Source: Pseudooctadecabacter sp.
GTDB lineage: Bacteria > Pseudomonadota > Alphaproteobacteria > Rhodobacterales > Rhodobacteraceae
Length of the DNA stretch: 64,000 nt
Direction: 5' to 3'
NCBI RefSeq assembly: GCF_020627745.1
Contig: NZ_JAHDGE010000002.1
Coordinates: forward strand, 104,941 to 168,940
This document shows, in pieces, positions 8,800 to 17,157 of this stretch; positions within the stretch are counted from its first letter, which is position 1; each line of letters starts with the position of its first letter. The notes under the pieces were generated by a model, which was given only the letters and a program-made list of their open reading frames with translations, was not told where the DNA came from and ran no database searches. The position numbers and the translations under genes were made by a program.

Positions 8800-11565
8800 A
8801 TGACCTTTTCAAGCCGCATGACCCGCAGTCCAGATGCCTTTGATCCCGAACTGGGGCAGGAGGCCGCGACAGCGTTTGGCGACACCCCGCCCGAGGTCCG
8901 CGCACTTATTGCAGGGGCGGCGGGCTGCAGCCCCTATCTTGCGGGGCTTTTGCAAAAGGAAGCTGATTGGCTGCGCGGTGCTCTCGATGCGCCGGAGGCC
9001 GCGGTTGAGGATGTGATCGGCGGAATCAGCGCGCTGTCTCTGCCGCAGCTGAGCGACGGCTTGCGGCAGGCCAAACGCCGCACGGCCCTTTTGGTGGGGC
9101 TTGCGGATTTGGGCGGCGTTTTCACGTTGGAGGACGTCACGCGCGCGCTGTCCCGATTGGCCGATGCCGCCGTCGATGTCGCCTTGCGCCGTCTGGTAGA
9201 GGCTGAGATCACGCGCGGCAAACTGCCCGGCCTGACACCGGAGGATGCGGCCACCGCAGGCGGTATGGTCAGCATCGCAATGGGCAAGGGCGGCGCGTAT
9301 GAGCTGAATTATTCCAGCGACATCGACCTGATTTGCCTTTTCGATGAAACCCGTTTTGACCCCGACGCCTACCATGACGCCCGTGCCGCCTTCGTGCGCG
9401 TCACCCGCAAAATGGCCGGAATGCTGAGCGAGCTGACGGGCGAAGGCTACGTCTTTCGCACCGACCTGCGCCTGCGCCCCGATCCGTCCGTCACCCCCGT
9501 CTGCCTGTCCATGGAAGCGGCTGAACGCTATTACGAAAGCGTGGGGCGCACATGGGAACGGGCGGCCTATATCAAGGCGCGCGCGGCCTCGGGTGACATT
9601 GCTGCGGGGGAGAGGTTTCTTAAAACCCTCACGCCCTTTGTCTGGCGCAAGCACCTCGATTTCGTGGCCATTCAGGACGCCCACGACATGCGGCTGCGGA
9701 TCCGTGAACACAAGGGCCTCGGCGGGCCCATATCGCTGCCGGGTCACAACATGAAGCTGGGGCGCGGCGGTATTCGTGAGATCGAATTTTTCACCCAAAC
9801 CCGTCAGTTGATCGCCGGTGGCCGCGATGCAACCCTGCGCGCGCGCGGCACCTTGGACGGGCTGGCGGCCTTGGCCCAAGCGGGCTGGGTGCCGGACAGC
9901 GATGCGGCGATCCTGACCGACCACTACCGCGCCCACCGTGAGGTCGAACACCGTTTGCAGATGATTGGCGACGCCCAGACCCACGATCTGCCCAACACCG
10001 AACATGGCTTTGCCCGTCTTGCGGCCTTCATGGGACGCTCGGTTGCGGACGTGCGCCGCGATCTGAAGGCCCGGTTGGAAGAGGTCCACAGTCTGACCGA
10101 AGGCTTCTTTGCCCCTGCGCAGACCGCCGAGACACCGGATTTCGGTGAAGATGTCACCAGCCGCTGGCTGACCTATCCGGCCCTGCGGTCCGACCGCGCG
10201 GTTGAGATTTTCAACCGCATCAAACCGCAACTCCTCAAGGCGCTGCAAGAGGCCGCCAAACCCGACGAGGCGCTGGCCGCCCTTGACGGGTTCCTGTCGC
10301 GGCTGCCTGCGGGCGTGCAGGTTTTTTCCCTCTTCGAGGCCAACCCGCAGCTTACGCAATTGATCGTCGACATCGCCTCAACCGCGCCCGCCTTGGCCGA
10401 ATATCTGGGCCGCAACGCCGCCGTGTTTGATGCAGTGATTGGCGGTGATTTCTTTGCGGACTGGCCGGGGGCCGAAGCCCTGCAGGCCGATCTGACCCGC
10501 GTCGTCGGGTCGGCACCTGACTACGAGGCCCGCCTTGATGCCGCGCGGCGCTGGATGAAGGAATGGCACTTCCGCATCGGCGTCCACCATCTGCGCGGCC
10601 TGATCAGCGCCGATGTGGCAGGCCAGCAGTATGCCGATCTGGCGCAGGCTGTCCTCGGCGGGGTTTTTCCCGTGGTGGCCGCACAGTTTGCCACGAAACA
10701 TGGGGCTGCACCCGGACGCGGGGCCGTGGTTGTGGGGATGGGGTCGCTCGGCGCGGGGCGGTTGCACGCGGCGTCTGATCTGGACTTGATCGTTATTTAC
10801 GACGGGCAGGGGGTTGAGACCTCAGACGGCCCGCGCCCCTTGCCGACCCGCACGTACTATGCCCGTCTCACGCAGGCCCTCGTCACCGCCATTTCCGCCC
10901 CCATGGCCGAAGGCCGTCTGTATGAGGTCGACATGCGCCTGCGTCCCTCGGGCGGGCAGGGGCCTGTCGCCACGTCGTTCGCGCGGTTTGAACCCTACCA
11001 GATGGAAGAAGCCTGGACATGGGAACACCTTGCCCTGACCCGTGCGCGGGTGATCGCGGGCGACGTGTCACTGGCCGCAGACGTGGACGCCGCGCGCGCC
11101 CGTGTTCTGGCCGCAAAGGCCGCAGGCGACACCGTGCTGGCCGATGTGGCCGATATGCGCCGCCGCATCGCGCAGGCGAAGGACCCTCAGGGGGCCTTTG
11201 ACGCCAAGATCGGTCCGGGGCGTTTGCAGGATGTGGAACTGGCAGGCCAGACCATCGCCCTGACATCCGGGGCATTGGGGCGATCAACGGCCCAACAGGT
11301 CGCCGCTGGCCCCTTGAATGCCGCAGACAAGGCCGCATTGATGCAGGCGGCGGGGTTGTGTTGGACAGTGCAGGCCGCAGCCCAGCTGCTGCAAGGGCAC
11401 AGTCTGGACGCAGGCCAATTGGGCGAAGGCGGGCGGCGGTTTATCTTACGTGAAACCGGTGCCGAAACGCTTGAGGCGCTGGCCGAACAGATGGCTGACA
11501 AAGGCCGCCAAGCGGCGGATGTGATCGCAACGCTATTGGGGGGCGGTGATGAAAAAGGGGGATGA
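8800..11565 (+). CDS. glnE: Bifunctional glutamine synthetase adenylyltransferase/deadenylylase
   Basis: Adds and removes AMP on glutamine synthetase in response to PII, setting ammonium assimilation. Protein of 921 residues, near the usual 940-980. It has two nucleotidyltransferase modules in tandem. The N-terminal deadenylylase has GKGGAYELNYSSDIDLI (~162-180, Asp pair retained), and the C-terminal adenylylase has GMGSLGAGRLHAASDLDLI (~646-664). Each is followed by the GlnE-type helical domain (REIEFFTQTRQLI; RLQDVELAGQTIAL). No clear Shine-Dalgarno precedes ATG 8800; ATG 8818 is an in-frame alternative. The 3' end overlaps the next small gene. No glnB, glnA or glnD is in the window. Confidence 0.95.
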   Translation: MTFSSRMTRSPDAFDPELGQEAATAFGDTPPEVRALIAGAAGCSPYLAGLLQKEADWLRGALDAPEAAVEDVIGGISALSLPQLSDGLRQAKRRTALLVGLADLGGVFTLEDVTRALSRLADAAVDVALRRLVEAEITRGKLPGLTPEDAATAGGMVSIAMGKGGAYELNYSSDIDLICLFDETRFDPDAYHDARAAFVRVTRKMAGMLSELTGEGYVFRTDLRLRPDPSVTPVCLSMEAAERYYESVGRTWERAAYIKARAASGDIAAGERFLKTLTPFVWRKHLDFVAIQDAHDMRLRIREHKGLGGPISLPGHNMKLGRGGIREIEFFTQTRQLIAGGRDATLRARGTLDGLAALAQAGWVPDSDAAILTDHYRAHREVEHRLQMIGDAQTHDLPNTEHGFARLAAFMGRSVADVRRDLKARLEEVHSLTEGFFAPAQTAETPDFGEDVTSRWLTYPALRSDRAVEIFNRIKPQLLKALQEAAKPDEALAALDGFLSRLPAGVQVFSLFEANPQLTQLIVDIASTAPALAEYLGRNAAVFDAVIGGDFFADWPGAEALQADLTRVVGSAPDYEARLDAARRWMKEWHFRIGVHHLRGLISADVAGQQYADLAQAVLGGVFPVVAAQFATKHGAAPGRGAVVVGMGSLGAGRLHAASDLDLIVIYDGQGVETSDGPRPLPTRTYYARLTQALVTAISAPMAEGRLYEVDMRLRPSGGQGPVATSFARFEPYQMEEAWTWEHLALTRARVIAGDVSLAADVDAARARVLAAKAAGDTVLADVADMRRRIAQAKDPQGAFDAKIGPGRLQDVELAGQTIALTSGALGRSTAQQVAAGPLNAADKAALMQAAGLCWTVQAAAQLLQGHSLDAGQLGEGGRRFILRETGAETLEALAEQMADKGRQAADVIATLLGGGDEKGG

Positions 11566-11815
11566 TTTGGATCCCAAAGGTCTGATCGAAGACGCCTACC
11601 GCATTGACGGGATCGCCGCACCCGAGTGTCGGTCAATCTTTCTCGATTGGGCGCTGAGCTATCAAGGATCCCCGCAGGTGGGCATCCCCGCCCTGTTGGC
11701 GCGCCATCAGGCGGAACCGGCGGATCATCCCATGACCCTGACCTTGCGCGAAGGTCTGACAGCACCCCAGTCCCCCCGTCGCAGAGGCGGGCGCGCAGCA
11801 CGGGTGACGAAATAA
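11549..11815 (+). CDS. Small conserved-looking protein overlapping glnE
   Basis: Acidic/polar protein of about 88 residues, overlapping the last codons of glnE by 17 bases. Possible starts are GTG 11546, ATG 11549 and TTG 11567; the last has AAGGGGG at a good distance. The stretch containing DAYRIDGIAAPECRSIFLDWAL looks folded and has one Cys, and the tail is Arg-rich. I recognise no domain. Coupled translation with glnE suggests a related role, but that is inference only. Codon use matches its neighbours and the frame is open to a normal stop, so I believe it is a gene. Confidence 0.65.
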   Translation: MKKGDDLDPKGLIEDAYRIDGIAAPECRSIFLDWALSYQGSPQVGIPALLARHQAEPADHPMTLTLREGLTAPQSPRRRGGRAARVTK

Positions 11816-11816
11816 G

Positions 11817-11847
11817 AAAGGGCCGCCAAAATCGGCAGCCCCTTCGT
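11817..11847 (+). terminator. Imperfect hairpin downstream of the glnE operon
   Basis: AAGGGCCGCC and GGCAGCCCCTT pair with one bulge and one mismatch around an AAAATC loop. TTCGTTTC follows, a weak T-rich tail. It lies just after the stop of the small gene and before the convergent eda, so it may terminate in both directions. Confidence 0.4.
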
Positions 11848-11866
11848 TTCTCTGGTTCAAAAATAC
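11842..11866 (-). repeat. Dispersed intergenic element, copy 1 (downstream of eda)
   Basis: Read on the minus strand it contains GTATTTTTGAACCAGAG followed by AAACGAAG. It is the best match to an element type that recurs at 17095-17140, 41884-41922 and 52059-52093. It begins 42 nt past the eda stop, on the eda sense strand. It partly overlaps the glnE-side hairpin. Confidence 0.5.
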
Positions 11867-11907
11867 CTAAATTCCGACCGTAAAATCGCGCGCAGCCGGA
11901 CCGGGTT

Positions 11908-12549
11908 TTAGCGCGGCAGGGCAGCGGCCTCTTTGGCAAGGGCCGTGATGCCCGCCCAATCGCCAGCGGCGACCAGATCCTTGGGCGCAACCCATGAACC
12001 GCCGACACACAGCGTGTTGCCCAGCGACAGGTAATCGCGCGCATTGGACAGCGACACTCCGCCTGTGGGGCAGAATTTCACCTGCGGGATGGGCGCGCCG
12101 ATCCCTTTGAGGGCTGGTGCCCCGCCACTGGCCTCGGCGGGGAAAAATTTCTGCGTAGTATAGCCGCGCTCGAGCAGGCGCATGGCCTCGGTCGCGGTGG
12201 CGGCACCGGGCAGCAAAGGCAGATCATTGGCCTCACACGCATCCAGCAGACGGTCGGTTGCGCCGGGGGACACGCCGAAGGTGGCCCCTGCCTCCTTCGC
12301 GGCTTCCACGTCTTTTTCAGTCAGCAAGGTGCCTGCCCCCACGACGCCTCCGTCGATCTTCGCCATTTCGCGGATGACATCCAACGCGGCAGGGGTGCGC
12401 AACGTCACTTCAAGCGCAGGCAGGCCGCCATCCACAAGGGCTTGGGCCAAGGGTCCCGCAAGGGCTGCGTCATCCACCACAAGGACAGGCACCACAGGGG
12501 CGAGGAGGCAAACCTTTGCGGCCAGTTCAGAAGCGTGTTCGGGGGTCAT
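11908..12549 (-). CDS. eda: 2-dehydro-3-deoxy-6-phosphogluconate (KDPG) aldolase
   Basis: Splits KDPG into pyruvate and glyceraldehyde 3-phosphate, the last committed step of the Entner-Doudoroff pathway. Class I aldolase of 213 residues, TIM-barrel. Conserved pieces visible are PVLVVDD near the N-terminus, the catalytic Glu in LEVTLRT (~48-54), VGAGTLL, GVSPGATD, and the Schiff-base Lys in QKFFPAEASGG (~133). The phosphate site FCPTGGVSLSN is also present. It lies 48 bp downstream of edd on the same strand, with a perfect palindrome in the gap. ATG 12549 is preceded by an AGGAAAAG-type ribosome site. Confidence 0.96.
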   Translation of the reverse strand: MTPEHASELAAKVCLLAPVVPVLVVDDAALAGPLAQALVDGGLPALEVTLRTPAALDVIREMAKIDGGVVGAGTLLTEKDVEAAKEAGATFGVSPGATDRLLDACEANDLPLLPGAATATEAMRLLERGYTTQKFFPAEASGGAPALKGIGAPIPQVKFCPTGGVSLSNARDYLSLGNTLCVGGSWVAPKDLVAAGDWAGITALAKEAAALPR

Positions 12550-12570
12550 GATCTTTTCCTTTCGGGCGGA

Positions 12571-12592
12571 ACCAAAATTCGCGAATTTTGGT
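12571..12592. repeat. 22-bp perfect palindrome between edd and eda
   Basis: The half-site ACCAAAATTCG is followed directly by its exact complement, with centre CGCG. It sits 6 bp past the edd stop and 22 bp before the eda start, within a co-directional pair. It could be a processing or partial termination site setting the edd:eda ratio, or a protein-binding site. It resembles the other AT-core palindromes in the window. Confidence 0.55.
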
Positions 12593-12597
12593 GGGGG

Positions 12598-14400
12598 CTA
12601 GAGAACGACAGCGGCGCCATCGGTGGAGGGGCCAACGGTCTGGCGGAACATGTCAAACAATTCCCGTCCAACGCCGGTGCCATTGCCCGTCAGATCCGCG
12701 ACTGCGGGCTGGCGGTCGGTCAGATCGGTCACGCAGGTCAGACTGCCCGTGGTCGCATCCAACCGCACCACATCCCCATCGCGCAACAGCGCCAGCGGGC
12801 CGCCGTCTGCGGCCTCGGGTGCGACGTGGATCGCGGCGGGCACCTTGCCCGATGCGCCGGACATGCGGCCGTCGGTGACCAAGGCCACCTTCAGCCCACG
12901 GTCCTGCAACACGGCCAACGTAGGCGTCAGCGAATGCAATTCCGGCATGCCGTTGGATTTGGGGCCTTGGAAGCGAACCACGATGATCACGTCTTCGGTC
13001 AGCTCGCCTGCGTTAAAGGCCGCTTTGACGTCGTGCTGTTCATGGAACACACGCACGGGGGCCTCAACAATATGACGGTCCGGGGCCACGGCGGACACTT
13101 TGATCACACCCCGTCCCAGATTGCCCGACAGCTGGACCAACCCGCCTTGAGGGGCAAAAGGATCGGACGCGGGGCGCAGGATTTTGTCGTTCAACGTCTC
13201 CTTGGGGCCTGCATCATATGTGATGCGGCCATCTGCGAACTTGGGGTCCTTGGCGTAATGGCTGAGGCCCTTGCCGGCCACGGTTTTCACATCGTCATGA
13301 AGCAATCCCGCCTCAAGCAGGTTGCCGATCATAAACTGCAAACCGCCAGCCGCGTGGAAATGGTTCACGTCGGCCAGACCGTTGGGATACACCTTGGCCA
13401 TCAGGGGGGTGACCGCAGACAGGTCCGAGAAATCCTCAAGATCGAGGATCACGCCCGCCGCCCGCGCCATGGCAGGCAGGTGCAGAACCAGATTGGTGGA
13501 CCCGCCGGTGGCCATCAGTCCCACAAGCCCGTTCACAAAGGCCCGTTCGTCCAGAATATCGGACACAGGCGTGTAGTCATTGCCAAGCGCCGTGATTTCA
13601 AGCGCGCGGGTGGTGGCGGCTGTGGTCAGCGCCTCACGCAATTCGGTGTCGGGGTTGACGAAGGACGCACCGGGCAGGTGCATCCCCATGAATTCCATCA
13701 ACATCTGGTTGGTGTTGGCCGTGCCATAGAAGGTGCAGGTTCCCGGCCCGTGGTAGGAGGCCATTTCGGCCTTCATCAGCTCAGCCCGGTCGATGTTGCC
13801 CTTGGCGAATTCCTGCCGGACCTTGGCCTTTTCGTCATTGGGCAGACCGGAGGTCATCGGCCCCGCAGGTACAAACAGCCCCGGAATATATCCGAACGTG
13901 GCGGCGGCCATGATCAGGCCCGGTACGATCTTGTCACAGACCCCCAGATACAAGGCAGCGTCGAAGACATTGTGCGACAGGCCCACGCCTGCGGCCAATG
14001 CGATCACATCGCGCGAAAACAGAGACAACTCCATACCCGTCTGGCCTTGGGTCACGCCGTCACACATGGCAGGCACACCGCCGGCCACCTGGGCAGTGCC
14101 ACCGGCGGCGCGGGCGGCCTCGCGGATTTTGGCGGGGTAGGTTTCAAACGGCTGATGGGCCGACAGCATGTCGTTGTAGGCCGTGATGATGCCGATGTTG
14201 GGGGCCTTTTCGGCCACCAGCGCGTCTTTGTCCTGTCCCATCGGCGCATAGGCATGCGCTTGGTTACCGCAGGTCAGATGGGCGCGGCGGGGGCCATCGG
14301 CGGCGGCGGCAGCCATGCGATCCAGATAGGATTGGCGCGCGGCTTCTGACCGCTTGCGGATGCGATCGGTGACACGTTCAACGGTTGAATTCAGGGTCAT
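12598..14400 (-). CDS. edd: 6-phosphogluconate dehydratase
   Basis: Dehydrates 6-phosphogluconate to KDPG in the Entner-Doudoroff pathway. Protein of 600 residues, the family norm. It belongs to the IlvD/Edd Fe-S dehydratases: [13 protein letters not shown] holds Cys ~113, [14 protein letters not shown] holds Cys ~155, and [14 protein letters not shown] holds Cys ~222, the expected cluster ligands. Downstream are [20 protein letters not shown] and [17 protein letters not shown], typical of the family. It is first in an edd-eda operon. A LacI-type operator candidate lies 43 bp before the ATG. No zwf or pgl is in the window. Confidence 0.97.
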   Translation of the reverse strand: MTLNSTVERVTDRIRKRSEAARQSYLDRMAAAAADGPRRAHLTCGNQAHAYAPMGQDKDALVAEKAPNIGIITAYNDMLSAHQPFETYPAKIREAARAAGGTAQVAGGVPAMCDGVTQGQTGMELSLFSRDVIALAAGVGLSHNVFDAALYLGVCDKIVPGLIMAAATFGYIPGLFVPAGPMTSGLPNDEKAKVRQEFAKGNIDRAELMKAEMASYHGPGTCTFYGTANTNQMLMEFMGMHLPGASFVNPDTELREALTTAATTRALEITALGNDYTPVSDILDERAFVNGLVGLMATGGSTNLVLHLPAMARAAGVILDLEDFSDLSAVTPLMAKVYPNGLADVNHFHAAGGLQFMIGNLLEAGLLHDDVKTVAGKGLSHYAKDPKFADGRITYDAGPKETLNDKILRPASDPFAPQGGLVQLSGNLGRGVIKVSAVAPDRHIVEAPVRVFHEQHDVKAAFNAGELTEDVIIVVRFQGPKSNGMPELHSLTPTLAVLQDRGLKVALVTDGRMSGASGKVPAAIHVAPEAADGGPLALLRDGDVVRLDATTGSLTCVTDLTDRQPAVADLTGNGTGVGRELFDMFRQTVGPSTDGAAVVL

Positions 14401-14442
14401 GGCACACCTTTATGTCGGATTTGAAGCGCTGGTATCAGATGG

Positions 14443-14456
14443 TGTTTGCGCTAACA
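14443..14456. promoter_or_regulatory. Candidate LacI-family operator upstream of edd
   Basis: TGTTTGCGCTAACA is a near-palindrome with the CG-centred core and TGTT/AACA ends typical of LacI-family sugar regulators. It differs from full symmetry only at the W positions beside GCGC. It is 43 bp upstream of the edd start, and a second GAAGCGCT half-like site is at 14423-14430. I infer control by a gluconate- or sugar-responsive LacI-type repressor not present here. The rest of the 238-bp divergent region (14401-14638) shows nothing else I can name. Confidence 0.45.
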
Positions 14457-14638
14457 ATGCCGGAATGCGCGAAAGTTTGACGCGCCTGTGGTCACGTCGC
14501 CACCGCGCCGGCCACGAAACGGCCCGACAGATTTCGTGTAATCACCTTTTGTTAACCACAATCTTGCCCCGTTTCAGGGGCCATATGGTCCCATCCAAAA
14601 CGTGAAAAACGACAAGGGCAGTAGCCCCGGAGGGAATG

Positions 14639-15277
14639 ATGAAGGTTTTTAAGGTATCTGCGAAACTGTTCGCGCTTGGCGCCGTTTGCGCCGCTATGAC
14701 AGCCTGTTCCACCGTCGACGTGGTGTCGCGGAACGCGCCTCTAGAAACACCCCGTCTGAGCGCCGAGCAGGCCCCACAGGTTCTGCGGGATTATTCCTTG
14801 CATTCGATCCGTTTTGCGGTGCCGCAGGATATGACCGTGTCCGAAGCCAATTCTTATTACCCCATTGCCGACATCGTGTGGCGTGGCGACCCGCTGGGCA
14901 ACCGTGCAGAGCAGATTTCGGCAATCTTCCAGACGTCTATCCGTGCGGCGGGTGAAGGCCTGTCGGGCCAGCGTCCGGTGACCGTAGATGTTGAACTGGT
15001 GCGGTTTCACTCGTTGACCGAACGTACCCGGTATTCCGTCGGCGGGGTCCATTCGATCAAGTTCAACCTGACGGTGCGCGATGCCCAGACCGGAGAAATT
15101 GTCGAAGCCACCCGGCGGATCGACGGTGATCTGGCAGCCCTTGGCGGATATGCGGCGCTTGCCGCAGACAATCAGGGCCAGACCCAGAAGGTGCGGATCA
15201 CCAATCATCTGTCCAATCTGTTCTTGCGTGAACTGACAGGTCTGACTGTCGCAGGGGCTGCGCCTGCGTCCTCCTGA
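14639..15277 (+). CDS. Predicted lipoprotein, possibly DUF6778-like
   Basis: Exported lipoprotein of 212 residues and unknown function. The signal peptide (KVFKVSAKLFALGAVCAAMTACS) has the lipobox AMTAC at ~20-24. The mature part has a central beta-rich domain (VTVDVELVRFHSLTERTRY and SVGGVHSIKFNLTVRDAQTG) and an alpha-helical end. I recall similar Rhodobacterales proteins grouped as DUF6778, but that match needs confirmation. ATG 14639 is preferred over ATG 14636 because the strong GGAGGG (14629-14634) is only 1 nt from the latter. It is divergent from edd. Confidence 0.75.
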   Translation: MKVFKVSAKLFALGAVCAAMTACSTVDVVSRNAPLETPRLSAEQAPQVLRDYSLHSIRFAVPQDMTVSEANSYYPIADIVWRGDPLGNRAEQISAIFQTSIRAAGEGLSGQRPVTVDVELVRFHSLTERTRYSVGGVHSIKFNLTVRDAQTGEIVEATRRIDGDLAALGGYAALAADNQGQTQKVRITNHLSNLFLRELTGLTVAGAAPASS

Positions 15278-15319
15278 GGTCGCTTTCCAAGTCCAAATGA
15301 ACACGGTAAGGGGGCTGTT

Positions 15320-16516
15320 ATGAAACAGCTCCCTTTGCCTATTGTCCGCCTGCGTCCCAACGCAAAACCGCAAGTTATCCGTCACGGGTTCCCGTGGGTC
15401 TTTGCCAATGAGATGGTGATGGACCGCCGGACCAAAGGGCTGTCGCACGGCGGGCTTGTGGTACTGGAGGATGCAGACCGCAAACCGCTGGGGCTTGGCA
15501 CCATCAATCCCAAATCCAAGATCGCCGTCCGGATGTTGGACCGCGACACCGAAGCGGTCGTGGATCAGGCGTGGTTCGCCTCCCGCATTCAAACGGCACT
15601 GGATCACCGGTCGCGTCTTTATCCAGACCCTTTCTACCGTCTGATTCACGCCGAGGCTGACGGCCTGCCGGGCGTTGTGATCGACCGCTTTGGCGATGTC
15701 GCCGTGGTCCAGCCCAATGCGGCCTGGGCCGACCGGATGTTTGACATGCTCAGCGCGGCCCTGGTGGAGGTCACTGGCTGCACGACCGTTATCAAAAACG
15801 GCACGGGCCGCGCGCGGTCCCTAGAGGGGTTGGACGAAGAGATGGCTGTCTTCACGGGGCAGGCACCCTCCGGCCCGATCCCCGTGCCGATGAACGGGGC
15901 CACCTATATGGCGGATGTCATGGGCGGCCAGAAGACGGGTTTGTTTTTCGACCAACGACCCAACCACGCCTTCGCGGCCCAGTTGGCGCAAGGCGCGCGT
16001 GTGCTGGATGTGTTTTCCCACGTGGGTGGCTTTTCCCTTGCCGCGCTTGCAGGCGGGGCGGCCAGCGCGCTGGCCGTGGATGGATCGGCGCCTGCGTTGG
16101 AACTGGCACAGGCCGGGGCGGAGGCCACGGGCGTGGCCGACCGGTTCGAGACCCGTCAGGGCGATGCCTTCGACGTGTTGGAGGCTTTGGGCAAGGCCAA
16201 AGAACGCTTCGATGTGGTCATCTGCGATCCGCCCGCTTTTGCGCCGTCGAAGCCTGCCCTGGAAAAAGGCATGCGCGCCTACGAACGTGTGGCGCGGCTG
16301 GCCACACCGTTGGTGAAGGAGGGCGGGTATCTGGTGCTGTGTTCGTGTTCCCACGCCGCAGACCTTAAACGGTTCCGCGATGCATCGGCACGCGGGATCG
16401 GCAAAGGTGGCAAGCGTGGCATGCTGGTGAATACGGGATTTGCAGGGCCGGATCACCCGCTCATGCCGCAACTGGCCGAAAGCGGATACCTCAAGGCGCT
16501 GACGTTCCGCCTATGA
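15320..16516 (+). CDS. Class I SAM-dependent rRNA methyltransferase (RlmI family)
   Basis: Methylates a cytosine of 23S rRNA if it behaves like E. coli RlmI (m5C). Protein of 398 residues, a typical length. The N-terminal PUA domain (~1-75; GFPWVFANEMV) binds RNA. A middle domain follows with RLIHAEADGLPGVVIDRFGD, then the methyltransferase domain with the family motif GGQKTGLFFDQR, a SAM loop VLDVFSHVGGFSLAAL, and the catalytic motifs CDPPAFAPSK and CSCSHAAD. It ends in ATGA, overlapping the PIN gene. RlmK-type or other substrate specificity cannot be excluded. Confidence 0.9.
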   Translation: MKQLPLPIVRLRPNAKPQVIRHGFPWVFANEMVMDRRTKGLSHGGLVVLEDADRKPLGLGTINPKSKIAVRMLDRDTEAVVDQAWFASRIQTALDHRSRLYPDPFYRLIHAEADGLPGVVIDRFGDVAVVQPNAAWADRMFDMLSAALVEVTGCTTVIKNGTGRARSLEGLDEEMAVFTGQAPSGPIPVPMNGATYMADVMGGQKTGLFFDQRPNHAFAAQLAQGARVLDVFSHVGGFSLAALAGGAASALAVDGSAPALELAQAGAEATGVADRFETRQGDAFDVLEALGKAKERFDVVICDPPAFAPSKPALEKGMRAYERVARLATPLVKEGGYLVLCSCSHAADLKRFRDASARGIGKGGKRGMLVNTGFAGPDHPLMPQLAESGYLKALTFRL

Positions 16517-17052
16517 GGGTGCTGGTCGACGCCTGCGTCTTGTATCCGACCGTGATGCGGGAGGTGGTCTTGGGCGTGGCCGAGAAGGGCCTGTTCGAGC
16601 CGCGATGGTCGCCCCGCATCTTGGAAGAATGGGCGCGGGCCGCACGCAAGATCGGCCCCGAGGGGGAGGCCATTGCACGGGGCGAAATCGCCCTGATCAA
16701 CGCACGGTTCCCACGGGCTCAGGTGACTGTACCGCAGGGCAGCGAAGCCCGTCTGTGGCTGCCGGACCCGAACGATATTCACGTTCTGGCTGCCGCTGTG
16801 GGATGTTCGGCGGATGCGATCATGACGGTAAATACCAAGGATTTCCCCAAGGACATTCTGGCAGACGAAGGGTTGGACAGGCTTGACCCCGACGGGTTCA
16901 TGATTGCTTTGGCCGACAAACATCCGGAGGCTGTCGGGCAGGTCGGCGCAGCCATTCTTGAGGAGGCCCGACGATTGTCGGGGGAACAATGGGCCATGCG
17001 CAAACTGATGCGCAAGGCACGGCTGCCACGGCTGGGCAAATTTCTGGAGTAA
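16513..17052 (+). CDS. PIN-domain protein (RSP_2648-like)
   Basis: Predicted metal-dependent ribonuclease fold of 179 residues, longer than VapC toxins (~130). All four acidic PIN positions appear present: Asp6 in MRVLVDACVLYP, Glu in ILEEWARAARK (~38), Asp in LPDPNDIHVLAAA (~85-88) and Asp in NTKDFP (~110). The last 60 residues are an extra helical, basic region ending KARLPRLGKFLE. It is translationally coupled to the rRNA methyltransferase gene and no antitoxin-like gene is adjacent. A role in RNA processing or in protecting rRNA is therefore as plausible as toxicity. Domain call is secure; function is not known. Confidence 0.85.
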   Translation: MRVLVDACVLYPTVMREVVLGVAEKGLFEPRWSPRILEEWARAARKIGPEGEAIARGEIALINARFPRAQVTVPQGSEARLWLPDPNDIHVLAAAVGCSADAIMTVNTKDFPKDILADEGLDRLDPDGFMIALADKHPEAVGQVGAAILEEARRLSGEQWAMRKLMRKARLPRLGKFLE

Positions 17053-17085
17053 AGGTTCGAATTGGCTTCGCCAATCCGATCCGCA

Positions 17086-17140
17086 GATGACAGACTGGGG
17101 CGCTGCCCCAGACCCCGGAGTTTTCGGATCAGAAGAACGA
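17086..17140 (+). repeat. Dispersed intergenic element, copy 2 (downstream of the PIN gene)
   Basis: A GC hairpin CTGGGGC-GCT-GCCCCAG (17095-17111) is followed by ACCCCGGAG, a T-rich stretch and CAGAAGAACGAGG. The order hairpin, CCGGAG, T-rich, GA-rich matches the other copies in this window. It starts about 35 nt past the PIN stop on the same strand. A second small hairpin, ATTGGC and GCCAAT around TTC, lies at 17061-17075. Confidence 0.5.
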
Positions 17141-17157
17141 GGGGCGGTGCGCGAAGG

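Noticed and set aside
8640..8843. Plus-strand frame of 67 codons in the DUF2852/glnE gap
   Set aside because: It overlaps the inverted repeats and runs into glnE out of frame; no ribosome site.
12442..14349. Long plus-strand open frame (about 635 codons) opposite edd
   Set aside because: Edd with all conserved motifs fills the opposite strand. The predicted antisense product is His/Gly-rich without any domain.
16513..17052. VapC toxin
   Set aside because: It is longer than VapC, has no vapB-like partner and is coupled to a methyltransferase gene.
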